Shown here: in pieces, positions 39,292 to 49,119 of the stretch
Position numbering within the stretch: position 1 is the stretch's first letter
Layout: each line of letters begins with the position of its first letter
Source: Thermoplasmata archaeon
GTDB lineage: Archaea > Thermoplasmatota > Thermoplasmata > Lutacidiplasmatales > UBA184
NCBI GenBank assembly: GCA_021798195.1
Contig: JAJZYH010000005.1
Span: 1 to 64,000 of the forward strand
DNA: 64,000 nucleotides
Reading direction: 5' to 3'
Notes under the pieces: model-generated
The model's database searches: none
What the model saw: only the letters and a program-made list of their open reading frames with translations
Told to the model about the DNA's origin: nothing
Translations under genes and position numbers: made by a program

Positions 39292-39786
39292 ATGGACCAG
39301 GGGGTCTTGGTCCACTTTGACGGCGCCTGTGAACCGCCCCGGGGGGGAGGGATCGCCACATGGGCCTTCACGGTGGAGGGGGAAGGTCTGGATTTCGAGG
39401 AATCGGGACTCGCCGCGGTGCCCGGGGCACCCCATGCCACCAACAACGTGGCAGAATACGTCGCGGCGATACGGGCCCTGGAGTACCTGGCCCAAAAGGG
39501 ATACCGGGGATCGGTCACGCTCCTCGGGGATAGCCAGCTGGTGATCCGCCAGTTCACCGGGGAGTACGCCGTGCGCACCCCCCATCTGCGATCCTATCAC
39601 GAGCGCCTTCATCAACTGGGTCAGCGCTTCGAGAAGGTGCAGTTCTTCTGGATCCCCCGAGAGCAGAACGCCCGGGCCGACTGGCTCACCAAGCAGGCCA
39701 TCCGGCGTGTGCTCCGCCAGGGAGGGAACGGACCCCCCTCCCCCGACGGGAGGGAACCCTTCCCGGGCGGAACTCCCGGACCTTAG
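39292..39786 (+). CDS. rnhA: Ribonuclease HI family protein
   Basis: VHFDGACEPPRGGGIATWAF, TNNVAEYVAAIRAL, LGDSQLVIRQFTGEY, WIPREQNARADWLTKQA. Confidence 0.92.
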   Translation: MDQGVLVHFDGACEPPRGGGIATWAFTVEGEGLDFEESGLAAVPGAPHATNNVAEYVAAIRALEYLAQKGYRGSVTLLGDSQLVIRQFTGEYAVRTPHLRSYHERLHQLGQRFEKVQFFWIPREQNARADWLTKQAIRRVLRQGGNGPPSPDGREPFPGGTPGP

Positions 39787-39940
39787 GTTCCCTCACCGGT
39801 ACGGGGAGCCACAGTCCCCCGAGAGTGGGCATCCATCCGCCTTGGCAGAGGGGGTTGTGGTGATGCGCATTACCACGTACAAGCCCATACTATTATGTAT
39901 AGGCTCTTCGCATCCGTATCACCCGAAGAGGGATGAGAAC

Positions 39941-40708
39941 TTGAGAGAGAGCGATCGATCCCGAGGAGAATCGAAGACCCGATCCGCGCACCGACCGGTC
40001 CGATGGCTGTCCATCCTGATGGGTCTCGCCATCGTGATGGTGTCCGGGACCGTTCTGGCCGATGTGGTGCTGACCTATTCGGTGGCGAACAACCTCAACA
40101 CCGGAGCGACTTCGCCTTTCACATTCGCGGAGGGCTCCAACTTTGTCACCGCGAACGGGCTCGGCATGCTACCCGCTCCCAGCTGCAACCCGGGTGCCCT
40201 TGGCTCGGATTGCTATCAACTGGACACCACTGTGGTGGGTGTCCAATACGTCCCCACCGAGATCTTGAATGGGTACTCATTTGAAGAGACGGAAGCCACG
40301 ACCGCTGCCTGGACCGTGGGATCGACATCGATCGCCGGGGTGGCTCCCAGCACCGCGCCCACCAACGTCGTGTGCGCGTATGCGTTCATCTCGGACGAGA
40401 CGTTGGCCCCCGGGGATGTCACTGTCTCCACCACATCCACGAGCTGCACAACGCCCAGCCTGTCCCTTACCGGAGCCACCTTGAACGCCGCCTGTGGGAC
40501 CGGCAGCACCGGTGGGATCTCGGCCATCGATCTCACCACGGGGACTGTTGTCGCCACCACGGGCCCATGGACGTGCTCCATCGCCAGTGGTAGCGGCGCG
40601 GCCTCGACGATGGTGCTCACCATCAGCTACTTCATCTACAGCAACACCGGCCGATCCACCACGGCGGCCGCTGGCGCGAGCATCCAGATCAGCCCCGGGA
40701 GCAGCTAA
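39941..40708 (+). CDS. Secreted surface protein A (DVVLTY family, six Cys in mature part)
   Basis: In-frame TTG start; Arg-rich N-region, hydrophobic signal ending GTVLA|DVVLTY; Thr/Ser/Gly-rich beta-type body; paralogous N-terminus with 40865 gene. Confidence 0.75.
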   Translation: MRESDRSRGESKTRSAHRPVRWLSILMGLAIVMVSGTVLADVVLTYSVANNLNTGATSPFTFAEGSNFVTANGLGMLPAPSCNPGALGSDCYQLDTTVVGVQYVPTEILNGYSFEETEATTAAWTVGSTSIAGVAPSTAPTNVVCAYAFISDETLAPGDVTVSTTSTSCTTPSLSLTGATLNAACGTGSTGGISAIDLTTGTVVATTGPWTCSIASGSGAASTMVLTISYFIYSNTGRSTTAAAGASIQISPGSS

Positions 40709-40864
40709 GGACCTCCTCGGTACCCGCGGCGAGACAGCATTCCATGGGTCCCGGAAGGCGTATCCCCGGTCTCTGGGGCCCCAAACCCGTTCTTCCAACC
40801 ATCTCAACTCATGGCTCTGATTGACCGCCTTCGCTCTCTTCCCCCGAAGGAGAAGGTAGAAACG

Positions 40865-41557
40865 ATGAGCAGGATCGGGGCCCACGTTCGGAACTTCATC
40901 CGGGGAAACCGGCGCCTGGGGATCCTCGCGATCGGGATTGCCATCATGGCCATCGTAGGCGTCGGCTCGGCCGACGTGATCCTGACCTACCATTCGGGAA
41001 GTGCCGTCGGTCCGGGCGCACCCTCCCCCTTCCGGTTCGTGAATGGAGCGGATTATCCCACGGCCGCCGCGGAGGGATTCGTGACCAGCTCCTATCCCAA
41101 TGGGGCCCAGGTGTCCGTGAGCACCACCCTCAACGGAGCGGACGGAGCCTACGGTACCTACCTTCTCGATGTCCTGGAAGTCCAGGCGACCGCCACGGAA
41201 ACCAACACCTGGGCGCTGAATCTGGCCGTTTCCACCCCGTTGGGGGCCTCCGGGCTCAATGCGGCGTACCTCTTCTATTGCAGCCAGGCCCCCGCCGGCG
41301 TTCCGCTCACATCGCCTCCGCTCGCGTCGGGGACGGACGCGAATGGGAACCCATGGGCCATCTATCCGGTCTCCTGCCCAGGGACCGGGGGGTACGTCCC
41401 CCTCACCAGCATCGCCAACGGACCGGTGACGGTGACCCTGAACGGCATCCACGCCGGGACCTCCGTGCTGTACATTTCCTTCGGGCTCGCAGTCACCAAC
41501 ACAGGTTCCGTCACGACGACCCCGGGCACAGTGACCCTCCTCGCGTCCTCTTCCTGA
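40865..41557 (+). CDS. Secreted surface protein B (DVILTY family, two Cys in mature part)
   Basis: ATG after ggagaaggt; signal ending GVGSA|DVILTY; aligns to protein A around TSPFTFAEGSNF/PSPFRFVNGADY. Confidence 0.78.
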   Translation: MSRIGAHVRNFIRGNRRLGILAIGIAIMAIVGVGSADVILTYHSGSAVGPGAPSPFRFVNGADYPTAAAEGFVTSSYPNGAQVSVSTTLNGADGAYGTYLLDVLEVQATATETNTWALNLAVSTPLGASGLNAAYLFYCSQAPAGVPLTSPPLASGTDANGNPWAIYPVSCPGTGGYVPLTSIANGPVTVTLNGIHAGTSVLYISFGLAVTNTGSVTTTPGTVTLLASSS

Positions 41558-41653
41558 GCACGGGCGTCCGGGGAGCCGCGCAGGGGGGCCGGAGGCCCAC
41601 GGGAAGGTTTCAGATATCGTACGTGTTCCTAGGGTTGAACAAGAGGACCGGTC

Positions 41654-42829
41654 GTGGTCGAGGAGTCTCGGGATCTGCGGGACAAGGCATTCCTCACCAT
41701 CCTGATCTTGGTGGGAGCTGCGGCCACGGCAAGCGGCCTGGTCCAGATCCTCTATGAGCCCTCACCGTCCCCCGCTGCTCTTTTCGACACGGCTCTGGGG
41801 CTTGCCGTCCTCCTCGTGACCGCCCTGTTCCTTGCCCCCTATGTGTTCCCCAAGACCTTCGGGATCCCCGTCGAAACGGCGGAGGTGGTCTCCCGCCCGT
41901 ACCTTCCTTACGCCATCGGGGCCCGCGCCGCTTCGCCCGCAGCCATGAGATCCCCCTCGTCGGAGCCCATGGCCCTCTCATCCCGCCCGCCGGAGGCGAC
42001 TGGGACCGGGATCCCGGGAGGGGCCACCATCCCCCGCGGAACGCCGCAATCTCCCCAGGAACCCGTGGTCCTGCCGCGGAAACCCATGCCGGACTCGTCC
42101 ATCACCGAGGGGAGGTTCCGCGTCCCGAGGATGCCCGAAAGCCCGCCTCCCCCCGATTACCTTGCGCCGGCCCCGGAGGAGGACGAACAGGGGACCACCC
42201 CGATCCCCCGGGAGGTCGACCAAGCGCTGGAGGACCTGGAGCGGATGGCACGCCGCCTTTCCTCCCCCCTCCCGAACGACGGCGCTTCCCACTCCGTTGC
42301 GGGTGGGACTCCGCGGGGCGCCCCTTCCCCGGCAAGGCAGGTTCCATCGGTGACCATGGGCCCCGAACTTTCCCGCTCGGGAGCTCCCGAACGTGTCCCA
42401 GTCCCTTCCAACACCTCTGCGCGCCCGGGGGAACGGCCGGAGGGGAGCGTTCCGTCCATGGCGCCGCCCGAGACGTTCCGCGAAGACGATGAAGAGTCGG
42501 CGGACCTCGCTCTTCTGGAACGAGAGCTGACACGTGTGCGCGGCATCATCCGGGGATCCCGACAGGCAGGGCAAGTCCCGGACCCGCTCGCACGGCAACT
42601 GCTGGGGGAGGAACCTGAGACGAACCCCATCCCGGAGACTGGGGCGAGGGCCCAGATGGCACGAACCAGCACCGGCCACCCTCCCGTACCTGTTTCCGGC
42701 ACGAAGGACCGTGACGGAGAGAAGGTCCTGGACCCCGAGTTGGAAGGCATCATGGAAGAAGTGGAAGCCTCCGTCCGCCAGGCTCTCCGACGGACGACCC
42801 CCTCCAACTCCCCCGATGGGAAGGCATGA
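41654..42829 (+). CDS. Two-TM membrane protein with long Pro-rich tail
   Basis: Two N-terminal TM helices, long disordered Pro/Ser-rich region, short helical segments. Confidence 0.65.
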   Translation: MVEESRDLRDKAFLTILILVGAAATASGLVQILYEPSPSPAALFDTALGLAVLLVTALFLAPYVFPKTFGIPVETAEVVSRPYLPYAIGARAASPAAMRSPSSEPMALSSRPPEATGTGIPGGATIPRGTPQSPQEPVVLPRKPMPDSSITEGRFRVPRMPESPPPPDYLAPAPEEDEQGTTPIPREVDQALEDLERMARRLSSPLPNDGASHSVAGGTPRGAPSPARQVPSVTMGPELSRSGAPERVPVPSNTSARPGERPEGSVPSMAPPETFREDDEESADLALLERELTRVRGIIRGSRQAGQVPDPLARQLLGEEPETNPIPETGARAQMARTSTGHPPVPVSGTKDRDGEKVLDPELEGIMEEVEASVRQALRRTTPSNSPDGKA

Positions 42830-43212
42830 CGAAGGGAGGCCCTTCGGACCATCCTGGCGGGCTCCTGCTGGAGAGGGGCCGACGCGCCCGGGACCGCGAA
42901 CGCTATCGTGCGGGCTTCCAGATCCTCGCCCTTCTCACCGTCGTCGTGGCCGCCCTCGGGTACCTGGTGAAGGTGCCCCTCTCGGCGGTGGTCACGGCCC
43001 TGGCCGCGGCGGGGATCCTCTTTGCGGTGACCGAGCTGGTCTTCGCCACCGCCCCTCCGGTCGAAGCCACGGGACCCCAACTGCGCGTACTGCCTGGGAG
43101 CGTGGTCCGGTATGAACTCGGCCCCGGGCCGCCCTCAGATACCGGCTTGCGCCAGGATGAGGAGGATCCGGGCCAGCGCGATGACGGTGAGCAGGAACAG
43201 GGGAAGCAGTGA
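42826..43212 (+). CDS. Small two-TM membrane protein
   Basis: ILALLTVVVAALGYLVKVPLSAVVTALAAAGILFAVTELVF; 4-nt overlap with upstream gene. Confidence 0.65.
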   Translation: MTKGGPSDHPGGLLLERGRRARDRERYRAGFQILALLTVVVAALGYLVKVPLSAVVTALAAAGILFAVTELVFATAPPVEATGPQLRVLPGSVVRYELGPGPPSDTGLRQDEEDPGQRDDGEQEQGKQ

Positions 43213-43830
43213 AAGGGCCAGCGCGCGGAGGCCGAAGACCGGACGCTGGAGCCGGGAGCGTTCTTCCAGGGCCAGGCCAAAGACCAGGGCGAGGAGCGCC
43301 ACCGGGGTCAGCACCTGAGCCTCCCCTTGGAACCCGAATGCGGGATCGCTCCCCGCCAGGATCCCCGTCAGCGCCCCCACCACCGAAACGCGGGTCAGGA
43401 TCTCCCGATGGAGAGCGGTGTCCTGAACGAAATACGCGGTGAGGACGAGGGACGATGTGACGGTGCTGGCGACGACCGTCCACAGGAGGACGTTGGTGAG
43501 GCCCGCGGGGGCCTGGCCGGGCGCGGGGAGAACGAACTGGACCACCAGGGAGGGGTAGAAGAGGGAGAAGACCGCCAGGGAAGAGGTGGCCAAGAAGATC
43601 CCCAAGGGAACCCCTGGAAGGGTGTTCACGCTGCAGTCCTCCTCGCATGTGAGGCGCCGGGACAGGCGGTCCTCGTGGATGCACCCGATGCAGCTCTCCC
43701 GTCGGTGAGGGAGGGCGCTCCTCCACGAGGCGCGCCACAGGAGGGTGGTGAGGATCGCCCCGATGCAGAGCGAGGTCAGCACCGGCAACGCGACCGCACC
43801 GACGTTCCCCCAGTCCAGAGTCAGTGACAC
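43135..43830 (-). CDS. Polytopic membrane protein with CIGC and CEEDC motifs (possible VKOR/DsbB-like)
   Basis: Multiple TM helices; CIGCIHEDRLSRRLTCEEDCSVNTLPGVPLGIFL. Confidence 0.6.
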   Translation of the reverse strand: MSLTLDWGNVGAVALPVLTSLCIGAILTTLLWRASWRSALPHRRESCIGCIHEDRLSRRLTCEEDCSVNTLPGVPLGIFLATSSLAVFSLFYPSLVVQFVLPAPGQAPAGLTNVLLWTVVASTVTSSLVLTAYFVQDTALHREILTRVSVVGALTGILAGSDPAFGFQGEAQVLTPVALLALVFGLALEERSRLQRPVFGLRALALSLLPLFLLTVIALARILLILAQAGI

Positions 43831-43861
43831 GACGAATCCATTTCCATGGCAAAATTTGAAC

Positions 43862-44659
43862 CTATCGATGGGGAGGATCGGTTCGGGAGCCGGGCCGGAG
43901 AACCCGAGAGAGATAGGCGCTCAGCCAGGGGATCGCCTGCTGGACGGCTGTACTCATTTCCTCGGGGAGGATCCCGGTGGGCCGGGGGAGGACCGGGGGG
44001 ACCCGCTCCAGGGCAGAGGGGGTCGCCACCAAATCCAGAGGGACATCGTGGAGGGTCCATGGAAGCGGCCGCGGGATGCGCTGGAGAGGGTGGATCGTGG
44101 TGGCCACGGACGTAGAGGAATCCACCTTCCCTTCCATGGCGAGCAGGGCGAACTCGAGGTCCGCGTACCCTCCCCCTTTCCCCACCCTCTCGCCCCGGTC
44201 TCCCACCGCGACGCTCCCCGCCACCACGAGATCGACATGCGGGACGTCCTTCGGAGGGCGCGGGACGCCATGGGAGAGGGCGGCCTGGATGGTGGGAACC
44301 AGGTGGGAACCCCGGGGAAAGAGGCGGAAGCAGGAGGGGTCCGTGAGCCGTGGAACCGACATGACGAGCTGCTTTCCGGAGCGGACCACGAGCGTCCTCA
44401 GCGGGAGCTGCGGGGCATCGGGATTCACCTTGACGACCTCGGCCCTCTCAAATTCCGGGGTCTCCGAGAGCTTCTTAGCCGCCTCGGCTGCCCCGTCGAA
44501 ATTGGGGATCCGGTCCTCGATGGGGAAGGGGAAGCGGGCCACCCCCTCCGACCGCATCCGGGTCCACGTCTCACGACGGATCCGTGCCTTCTCCCCCTCG
44601 ATGCGTCGTCGGTCCTCTTCCCCCAGACGGGGCGGAGTTCCCCTCCGGATTTCGGCCAA
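43862..44659 (-). CDS. 5-formyltetrahydrofolate cyclo-ligase family protein
   Basis: EEDRRRIEGEKARIRRETW, VDLVVAGSVAVGDRGERVGKGGGYADLEFALL. Confidence 0.85.
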   Translation of the reverse strand: MAEIRRGTPPRLGEEDRRRIEGEKARIRRETWTRMRSEGVARFPFPIEDRIPNFDGAAEAAKKLSETPEFERAEVVKVNPDAPQLPLRTLVVRSGKQLVMSVPRLTDPSCFRLFPRGSHLVPTIQAALSHGVPRPPKDVPHVDLVVAGSVAVGDRGERVGKGGGYADLEFALLAMEGKVDSSTSVATTIHPLQRIPRPLPWTLHDVPLDLVATPSALERVPPVLPRPTGILPEEMSTAVQQAIPWLSAYLSRVLRPGSRTDPPHR

Positions 44660-44907
44660 GGGACCACCTCAGAGCGCCATCGGGGAGCCAGCGGATGGGC
44701 TCCGATGGCCCCGCCTTGCCTGAAGGGAACCCGTCACCCGGACGGGCGCGTTGGAATGCGGTCCCCCGCCCGGACAGAGGGGACCGGGTCCCAGAACCGT
44801 AGGCGGGACTTCCTTCTGCACGTCGACCGGCCCCCGGAGAGACCACCCTCCTCTTCCCATGGAACGGGGGAGCCTTAAAATCCCCCATCTGGTGGTTCCA
44901 TCACCGA

Positions 44908-46944
44908 ATGCCCGCCAAACGCACTCTCGCGGAAGAACTGGCCTCGCGGCAGCGGGAGATCTCGGTCGCGGAGTTCTTCGAGAGGAACCGGCAGATCCTG
45001 GGGTTCGACAACCCGCAGAGAGCCCTTTTGACCACGGTCAAGGAAGCCGTGGACAACTCCCTCGATGCCTGCGAGGAAGCCCGAGTCCTGCCCGAGGTCT
45101 CCGTGGAGATCTCCAAGGTGTCGGAGGACCGGCTGCGGATCGCGGTGGAGGACAACGGGCCGGGCATCCTGCGCCGGGAGATCCCCAACGTGTTCGGCCG
45201 CCTACTCTATGGCTCCCGGTTCCATGCGAACCGGCAAGCCCGTGGGCAGCAGGGGATCGGGATCTCGGCCGCCGTGCTGTACGCGGGGCTCACCACCGCC
45301 ACGGCGGCCCACATCATCTCCAAGGTCCCCGAAGAGCCGGCGGCCCACGACCTGGAGCTTGTCCTGGACACCGCGAAGAACATGCCCCGGGTCGTCCGGG
45401 AGGATGTCTCCCTGTGGGGCGACAAGGAACGGGGGACCCGGGTGGAGCTCACCATCCGGGCTCGCTACCAGAGGGGACGGCAGTCCCCCTATGAGTACCT
45501 CCGGGGCACCGCCATCGTGAATCCCCATGCCCGGATCATCCTCCTGGAACCGGACGGGACACGGACCACGTGGGAGAGGGCCACCACCGACCTTCCGGTC
45601 CTCCCCAAGGAGATCCCTCCCCACCCGCACGGGCTGGAACTGGGGGAGCTCGTCCAGCGCCTCCGCCGGACCCGCTCCCCGTCGCTGGCGAGCTTCCTGA
45701 CCGATGAACTCTCCGGGGTCACCCGCAGGGCCTGCTCCGAGGTGTTGACGCTGGCGAGGCTTTCGGGACGTGAGGCCCCGGCCTCCTTGGAGGGCGCCGC
45801 CATCGAGCAATTGCTGGCGGCCCTCAAGGCGGCATCCATCGCCCCGCCCTCGTCCGAATGTCTCTCGCCCATCGGGCCCATGCTGATCAAGCGCGGTCTC
45901 AAGAACGTGCTGGGGACCCTGCGGCCGGATTTCTATGCCCCTCCCGTGACGCGCCCTCCCAAGGTCCATAGTGGATGCCCCTTCGTTGTGGAGGTGGGCC
46001 TCGTGTATGGGGGGGACCTGCCTCCGGACCAGCCGATCCAACTCCTGCGGTTTGCGAACCGCGTCCCGCTCTTGTTCCAGCAGGGGGCCTGCGCCATCAC
46101 ATCCGCCGTGGCGGGCATCGATTGGCGGCGCTACGGCTTGGAGCAGAAGACGGGGGCGCTTCCCGTGGGCCCGGTCCTCCTTCTGGTGCATGTGGCCTCC
46201 ACCAAGATCCCATTCACCTCGGAGGCGAAGGAGGCCATCGCCGAGACGGAAGACATCTCCCGGGAAGTGGAACTGGCCGTCCAGTCTGCGGCGCGGAGCC
46301 TCAAGCTGCACCTGTCCCGCCGCATCCGGCGATCCATGGCGCAGGAGAAGTTCGCCATCATCCGGCGGATCCTGCCCAAGCTCGCCGAGAAGGCGAGCGG
46401 GCTCGTGGAGAGACCCGTCCCCGACCTCACGCCCGTCATCACCCGCATCATGGACGTGGTGACCGTGGAGTCCCAGGGAGGAGGGAAGGACCCCGAAGCG
46501 GCCTCGGACCGCTATCTATTGGAACTCACCAATTACACGGCGCGCCTCCGGAGGCTCGAGGTCTTCCTCGAGGTACCCCTGGAGGCCCTCGCGGAAGGGT
46601 TCTCGGCCACCCCGGCGCCGGCCTCGGTGCAACCGGAATCGGGCCGTGTCTCATGGGAGGTCATGAAACTCGACCCCAGCGCGCGGACGCGCCTCGAGCT
46701 CCACTGGCCCAAGGGGGTCGCCCTGGAACCCTCGGACATCGACGTCTATGTCGCGGGGGTGGACGACGCCCACCTTCTGGGGGCGGACCCGCTCCCGGGA
46801 GACTGGGATGTCCGGTTGCCCGCCGCGCTGGTGGAGGCGGCCGAGAACGCGGAGAGCGCCCCCGAGAAGCTTTCCCCCGATGAGGAGGAACTCGATTACG
46901 ATGCCACCGAAAGGAAAGAGTCCGTCAGCCAGGACGAAGACTGA
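44908..46944 (+). CDS. top6B: DNA topoisomerase VI subunit B
   Basis: GHKL motifs ([44 protein letters not shown]). Confidence 0.97.
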   Translation: MPAKRTLAEELASRQREISVAEFFERNRQILGFDNPQRALLTTVKEAVDNSLDACEEARVLPEVSVEISKVSEDRLRIAVEDNGPGILRREIPNVFGRLLYGSRFHANRQARGQQGIGISAAVLYAGLTTATAAHIISKVPEEPAAHDLELVLDTAKNMPRVVREDVSLWGDKERGTRVELTIRARYQRGRQSPYEYLRGTAIVNPHARIILLEPDGTRTTWERATTDLPVLPKEIPPHPHGLELGELVQRLRRTRSPSLASFLTDELSGVTRRACSEVLTLARLSGREAPASLEGAAIEQLLAALKAASIAPPSSECLSPIGPMLIKRGLKNVLGTLRPDFYAPPVTRPPKVHSGCPFVVEVGLVYGGDLPPDQPIQLLRFANRVPLLFQQGACAITSAVAGIDWRRYGLEQKTGALPVGPVLLLVHVASTKIPFTSEAKEAIAETEDISREVELAVQSAARSLKLHLSRRIRRSMAQEKFAIIRRILPKLAEKASGLVERPVPDLTPVITRIMDVVTVESQGGGKDPEAASDRYLLELTNYTARLRRLEVFLEVPLEALAEGFSATPAPASVQPESGRVSWEVMKLDPSARTRLELHWPKGVALEPSDIDVYVAGVDDAHLLGADPLPGDWDVRLPAALVEAAENAESAPEKLSPDEEELDYDATERKESVSQDED

Positions 46945-48043
46945 TCCCGCGCTGCTCCGGGCTTCGCGCGAGGCCCTGCGGCCGACCCTCCAGCTCGCCG
47001 AGCAGATCTACGGGCAGTTGGACAAGGGGGAGATCCCCCGCATGCGGCTCCCCCTCCGGACCAAGCAGAACATCCAGTTCAACCTCCGGGACGGGGTCTG
47101 GAAGCTCGGGAACCAGACGGGAGTCCGCTCGGCGCGGAAGCTCGACGGAGCCCTCATGCTCCTGCGGACCTTCTGGCTCGTGGATTTCATCCAGGAGATG
47201 GCCCGGGAGAGCAAGACCTCCACCCTCCGGGAACTCTACTACATCTCCGAGCAATGGGAGGACGCCAAGTTCCACTCCGAGGATGAGTCGAACCTCCTGG
47301 TGGAGGATCTCGAGGTGCTCTGCGAGCGCCTGCGGGAGGACTTCCGCCTCCATCCCGAGGAGAATGGGGCCTCCGTCATCGGGGACCTCACCCTGGAGGA
47401 AGTGAACCGGAAGGGGATCAAGAAGAGGATCAACTGCCGGGACGACGTGGGGGACGGGGGATACCAGCTTCCCAACAACGTGGAGAAGGAGAAGATCACG
47501 TTCCGGGGGACCGGGGCCAAGTTCATCCTCGCCATCGAATGCGGGGGCATGGTGGACCGCCTTGCCGAGAACGGGTTCGACGAGGAGTTCCAAGCGCTCC
47601 TGGTCCACCTCAAGGGACAGCCGGCCCGGTCCACGCGGCGGTTCCTCAAGCGGCTCAACGAGGAGCTCAAGCTCCCGGTGGTGATCTTCACCGACGGAGA
47701 CCCCTGGTCCTTCCGGATCTACGCTTCCGTCGCCTATGGGGCCATCAAGACGGCGCACCTTTCCTCCTACCTCGCCACCCCTTCGGCGGAGTTCCTGGGG
47801 GTCACCGCCTCGGACATCGAGAACTACAAGCTTCCCAGCGACAAGCTGAGCGACGTCGACGTGCGGGCCCTCAAGGCGGAACTTTCCGACCCCCGGTTCA
47901 ACACCGAGCAATGGAAGAGCGAGATCGAACTCATGCTCCGGATCGGGAAGAAGGCGGAGCAGCAATCCCTCGCCAAATATGGCCTGAACTACGTGACCCA
48001 GACCTATCTCCCCGAAAAGCTCACCGAGATGGGCGTGCTCTAG
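46901..48043 (+). CDS. top6A: DNA topoisomerase VI subunit A (Spo11-like)
   Basis: [11 protein letters not shown] catalytic Tyr region, TOPRIM ([30 protein letters not shown]); overlaps top6B. Confidence 0.97.
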   Translation: MPPKGKSPSARTKTDPALLRASREALRPTLQLAEQIYGQLDKGEIPRMRLPLRTKQNIQFNLRDGVWKLGNQTGVRSARKLDGALMLLRTFWLVDFIQEMARESKTSTLRELYYISEQWEDAKFHSEDESNLLVEDLEVLCERLREDFRLHPEENGASVIGDLTLEEVNRKGIKKRINCRDDVGDGGYQLPNNVEKEKITFRGTGAKFILAIECGGMVDRLAENGFDEEFQALLVHLKGQPARSTRRFLKRLNEELKLPVVIFTDGDPWSFRIYASVAYGAIKTAHLSSYLATPSAEFLGVTASDIENYKLPSDKLSDVDVRALKAELSDPRFNTEQWKSEIELMLRIGKKAEQQSLAKYGLNYVTQTYLPEKLTEMGVL

Positions 48044-48097
48044 GCCCCCTCCGCCTCGACCTTGCCGGAAGAGGTCTCCGGGGAGCGGGAAGTGGGC

Positions 48098-48538
48098 TCA
48101 CTCCTCGAGGGGGGGAGGGAGTCCCAGCGCGTTTCGGCCCTCCGCATCGAGCGCCGTCCCGGTGTAGGGGGACGGGATGTAGATCTCCAGGTCCCCCGGG
48201 AAGTGCGTGGTGGTGAACTCGATCCCCCGCTCCGTGAACCGGGGACCCGGGCGGACGGCCTCCGAGGAGATGTCGGGAAGCGTTCCCGGGGAAGGGCCGG
48301 CTCGTCTGCCATCCCGTGCGACCCGGAGGATGTCCTGGGACCGGTCCAGCACGACCCAGTCCTTCGGCACGAGGACCCAGCGCCGGATGAGCTTGGGGCG
48401 GAGCTTGGCCTCGCTCTCGGTTTCCCTCCTCGTGAAGAGGACGAACTCGGTCCCGCCGAGGGCCACGACCCGATCGAACCCGAAGCTCGCGTTGAGAAAG
48501 TTCAGGACATTGGAGCTGAGGTCCTCCTCTTCCAGCAC
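48098..48538 (-). CDS. Hypothetical protein
   Basis: Coherent coding composition (MLEEEDLSSNVLNFLNASFGFDRVVALGGTEFVLFTRRE). Confidence 0.6.
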   Translation of the reverse strand: MLEEEDLSSNVLNFLNASFGFDRVVALGGTEFVLFTRRETESEAKLRPKLIRRWVLVPKDWVVLDRSQDILRVARDGRRAGPSPGTLPDISSEAVRPGPRFTERGIEFTTTHFPGDLEIYIPSPYTGTALDAEGRNALGLPPPLEE

Positions 48539-48648
48539 CGTGGAGCCACCTCCCTTGGGGTCCCCTTCGCGGCGAGGCCTTAAGCCATTCGGTCCGGTGG
48601 GTCTCCTTGCCCCCGGCCCACGCGTTCCCGTCCTCGGAGACCGGTAAC

Positions 48649-48657
48649 GTTAAAAAG
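48649..48657 (+). promoter_or_regulatory. TATA box of the eL41 gene
   Basis: gttaaaaag in a GC-rich gap, about 45 nt upstream of the eL41 ATG. Confidence 0.45.
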
Positions 48658-48698
48658 AGGTGCCTTGTAGGGCGGCCCGTTCCCTCGGAAGGACCTGA

Positions 48699-48806
48699 AT
48701 GAAACGCAGTTCACGCGTCTGGAAGAAGCGGGGCCACATGCGTTGGAAGTGGCGGAAGAAACGCATGCGGCGACGCATGAGAAGCCAGCGGATGCGGACC
48801 CAGTGA
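48699..48806 (+). CDS. rpl41e: Ribosomal protein eL41 (35 aa; not in the ORF track)
   Basis: Own translation: MKRSSRVWKKRGHMRWKWRKKRMRRRMRSQRMRTQ*; MRWKWRKKRMRR is the eL41 signature. Confidence 0.85.
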   Translation: MKRSSRVWKKRGHMRWKWRKKRMRRRMRSQRMRTQ

Positions 48807-48899
48807 AGTTGGGTTCGCAGACGGGCGCCGGTGGGGGGTTTCAATCCCCGCACCAACCCTTTCCTCGACTGTCCACGACCCCTCGCGGGGGGATCCGGT

Positions 48900-49112
48900 T
48901 CATCGGCCCAGTCGTTCCAGTTCCCGCTCCTTCCGGGTCGACTTCTTCCACTCCTTGTAATGGGCCTTGCACAGATGCGTCCGGCGGGTCTCCCCCAGCG
49001 TGGGGAATGCCTTCCGCGCCTCCGCCGTGGCGAGGGAGCGGTGGGACGCCTCGGAGCAGCCCGGGATGTCACAGGAAACTCCTTCCCCCGGGGGAACCGG
49101 ATCCGGGCTCAT
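48900..49112 (-). CDS. Small zinc-finger protein (CDIPGC...LCKAHYKEWKKSTRKERELERL)
   Basis: CxxxxC...CxxH pattern in a 70-aa ORF next to sucD. Confidence 0.65.
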   Translation of the reverse strand: MSPDPVPPGEGVSCDIPGCSEASHRSLATAEARKAFPTLGETRRTHLCKAHYKEWKKSTRKERELERLGR

Positions 49113-49119
49113 GCCCCGT

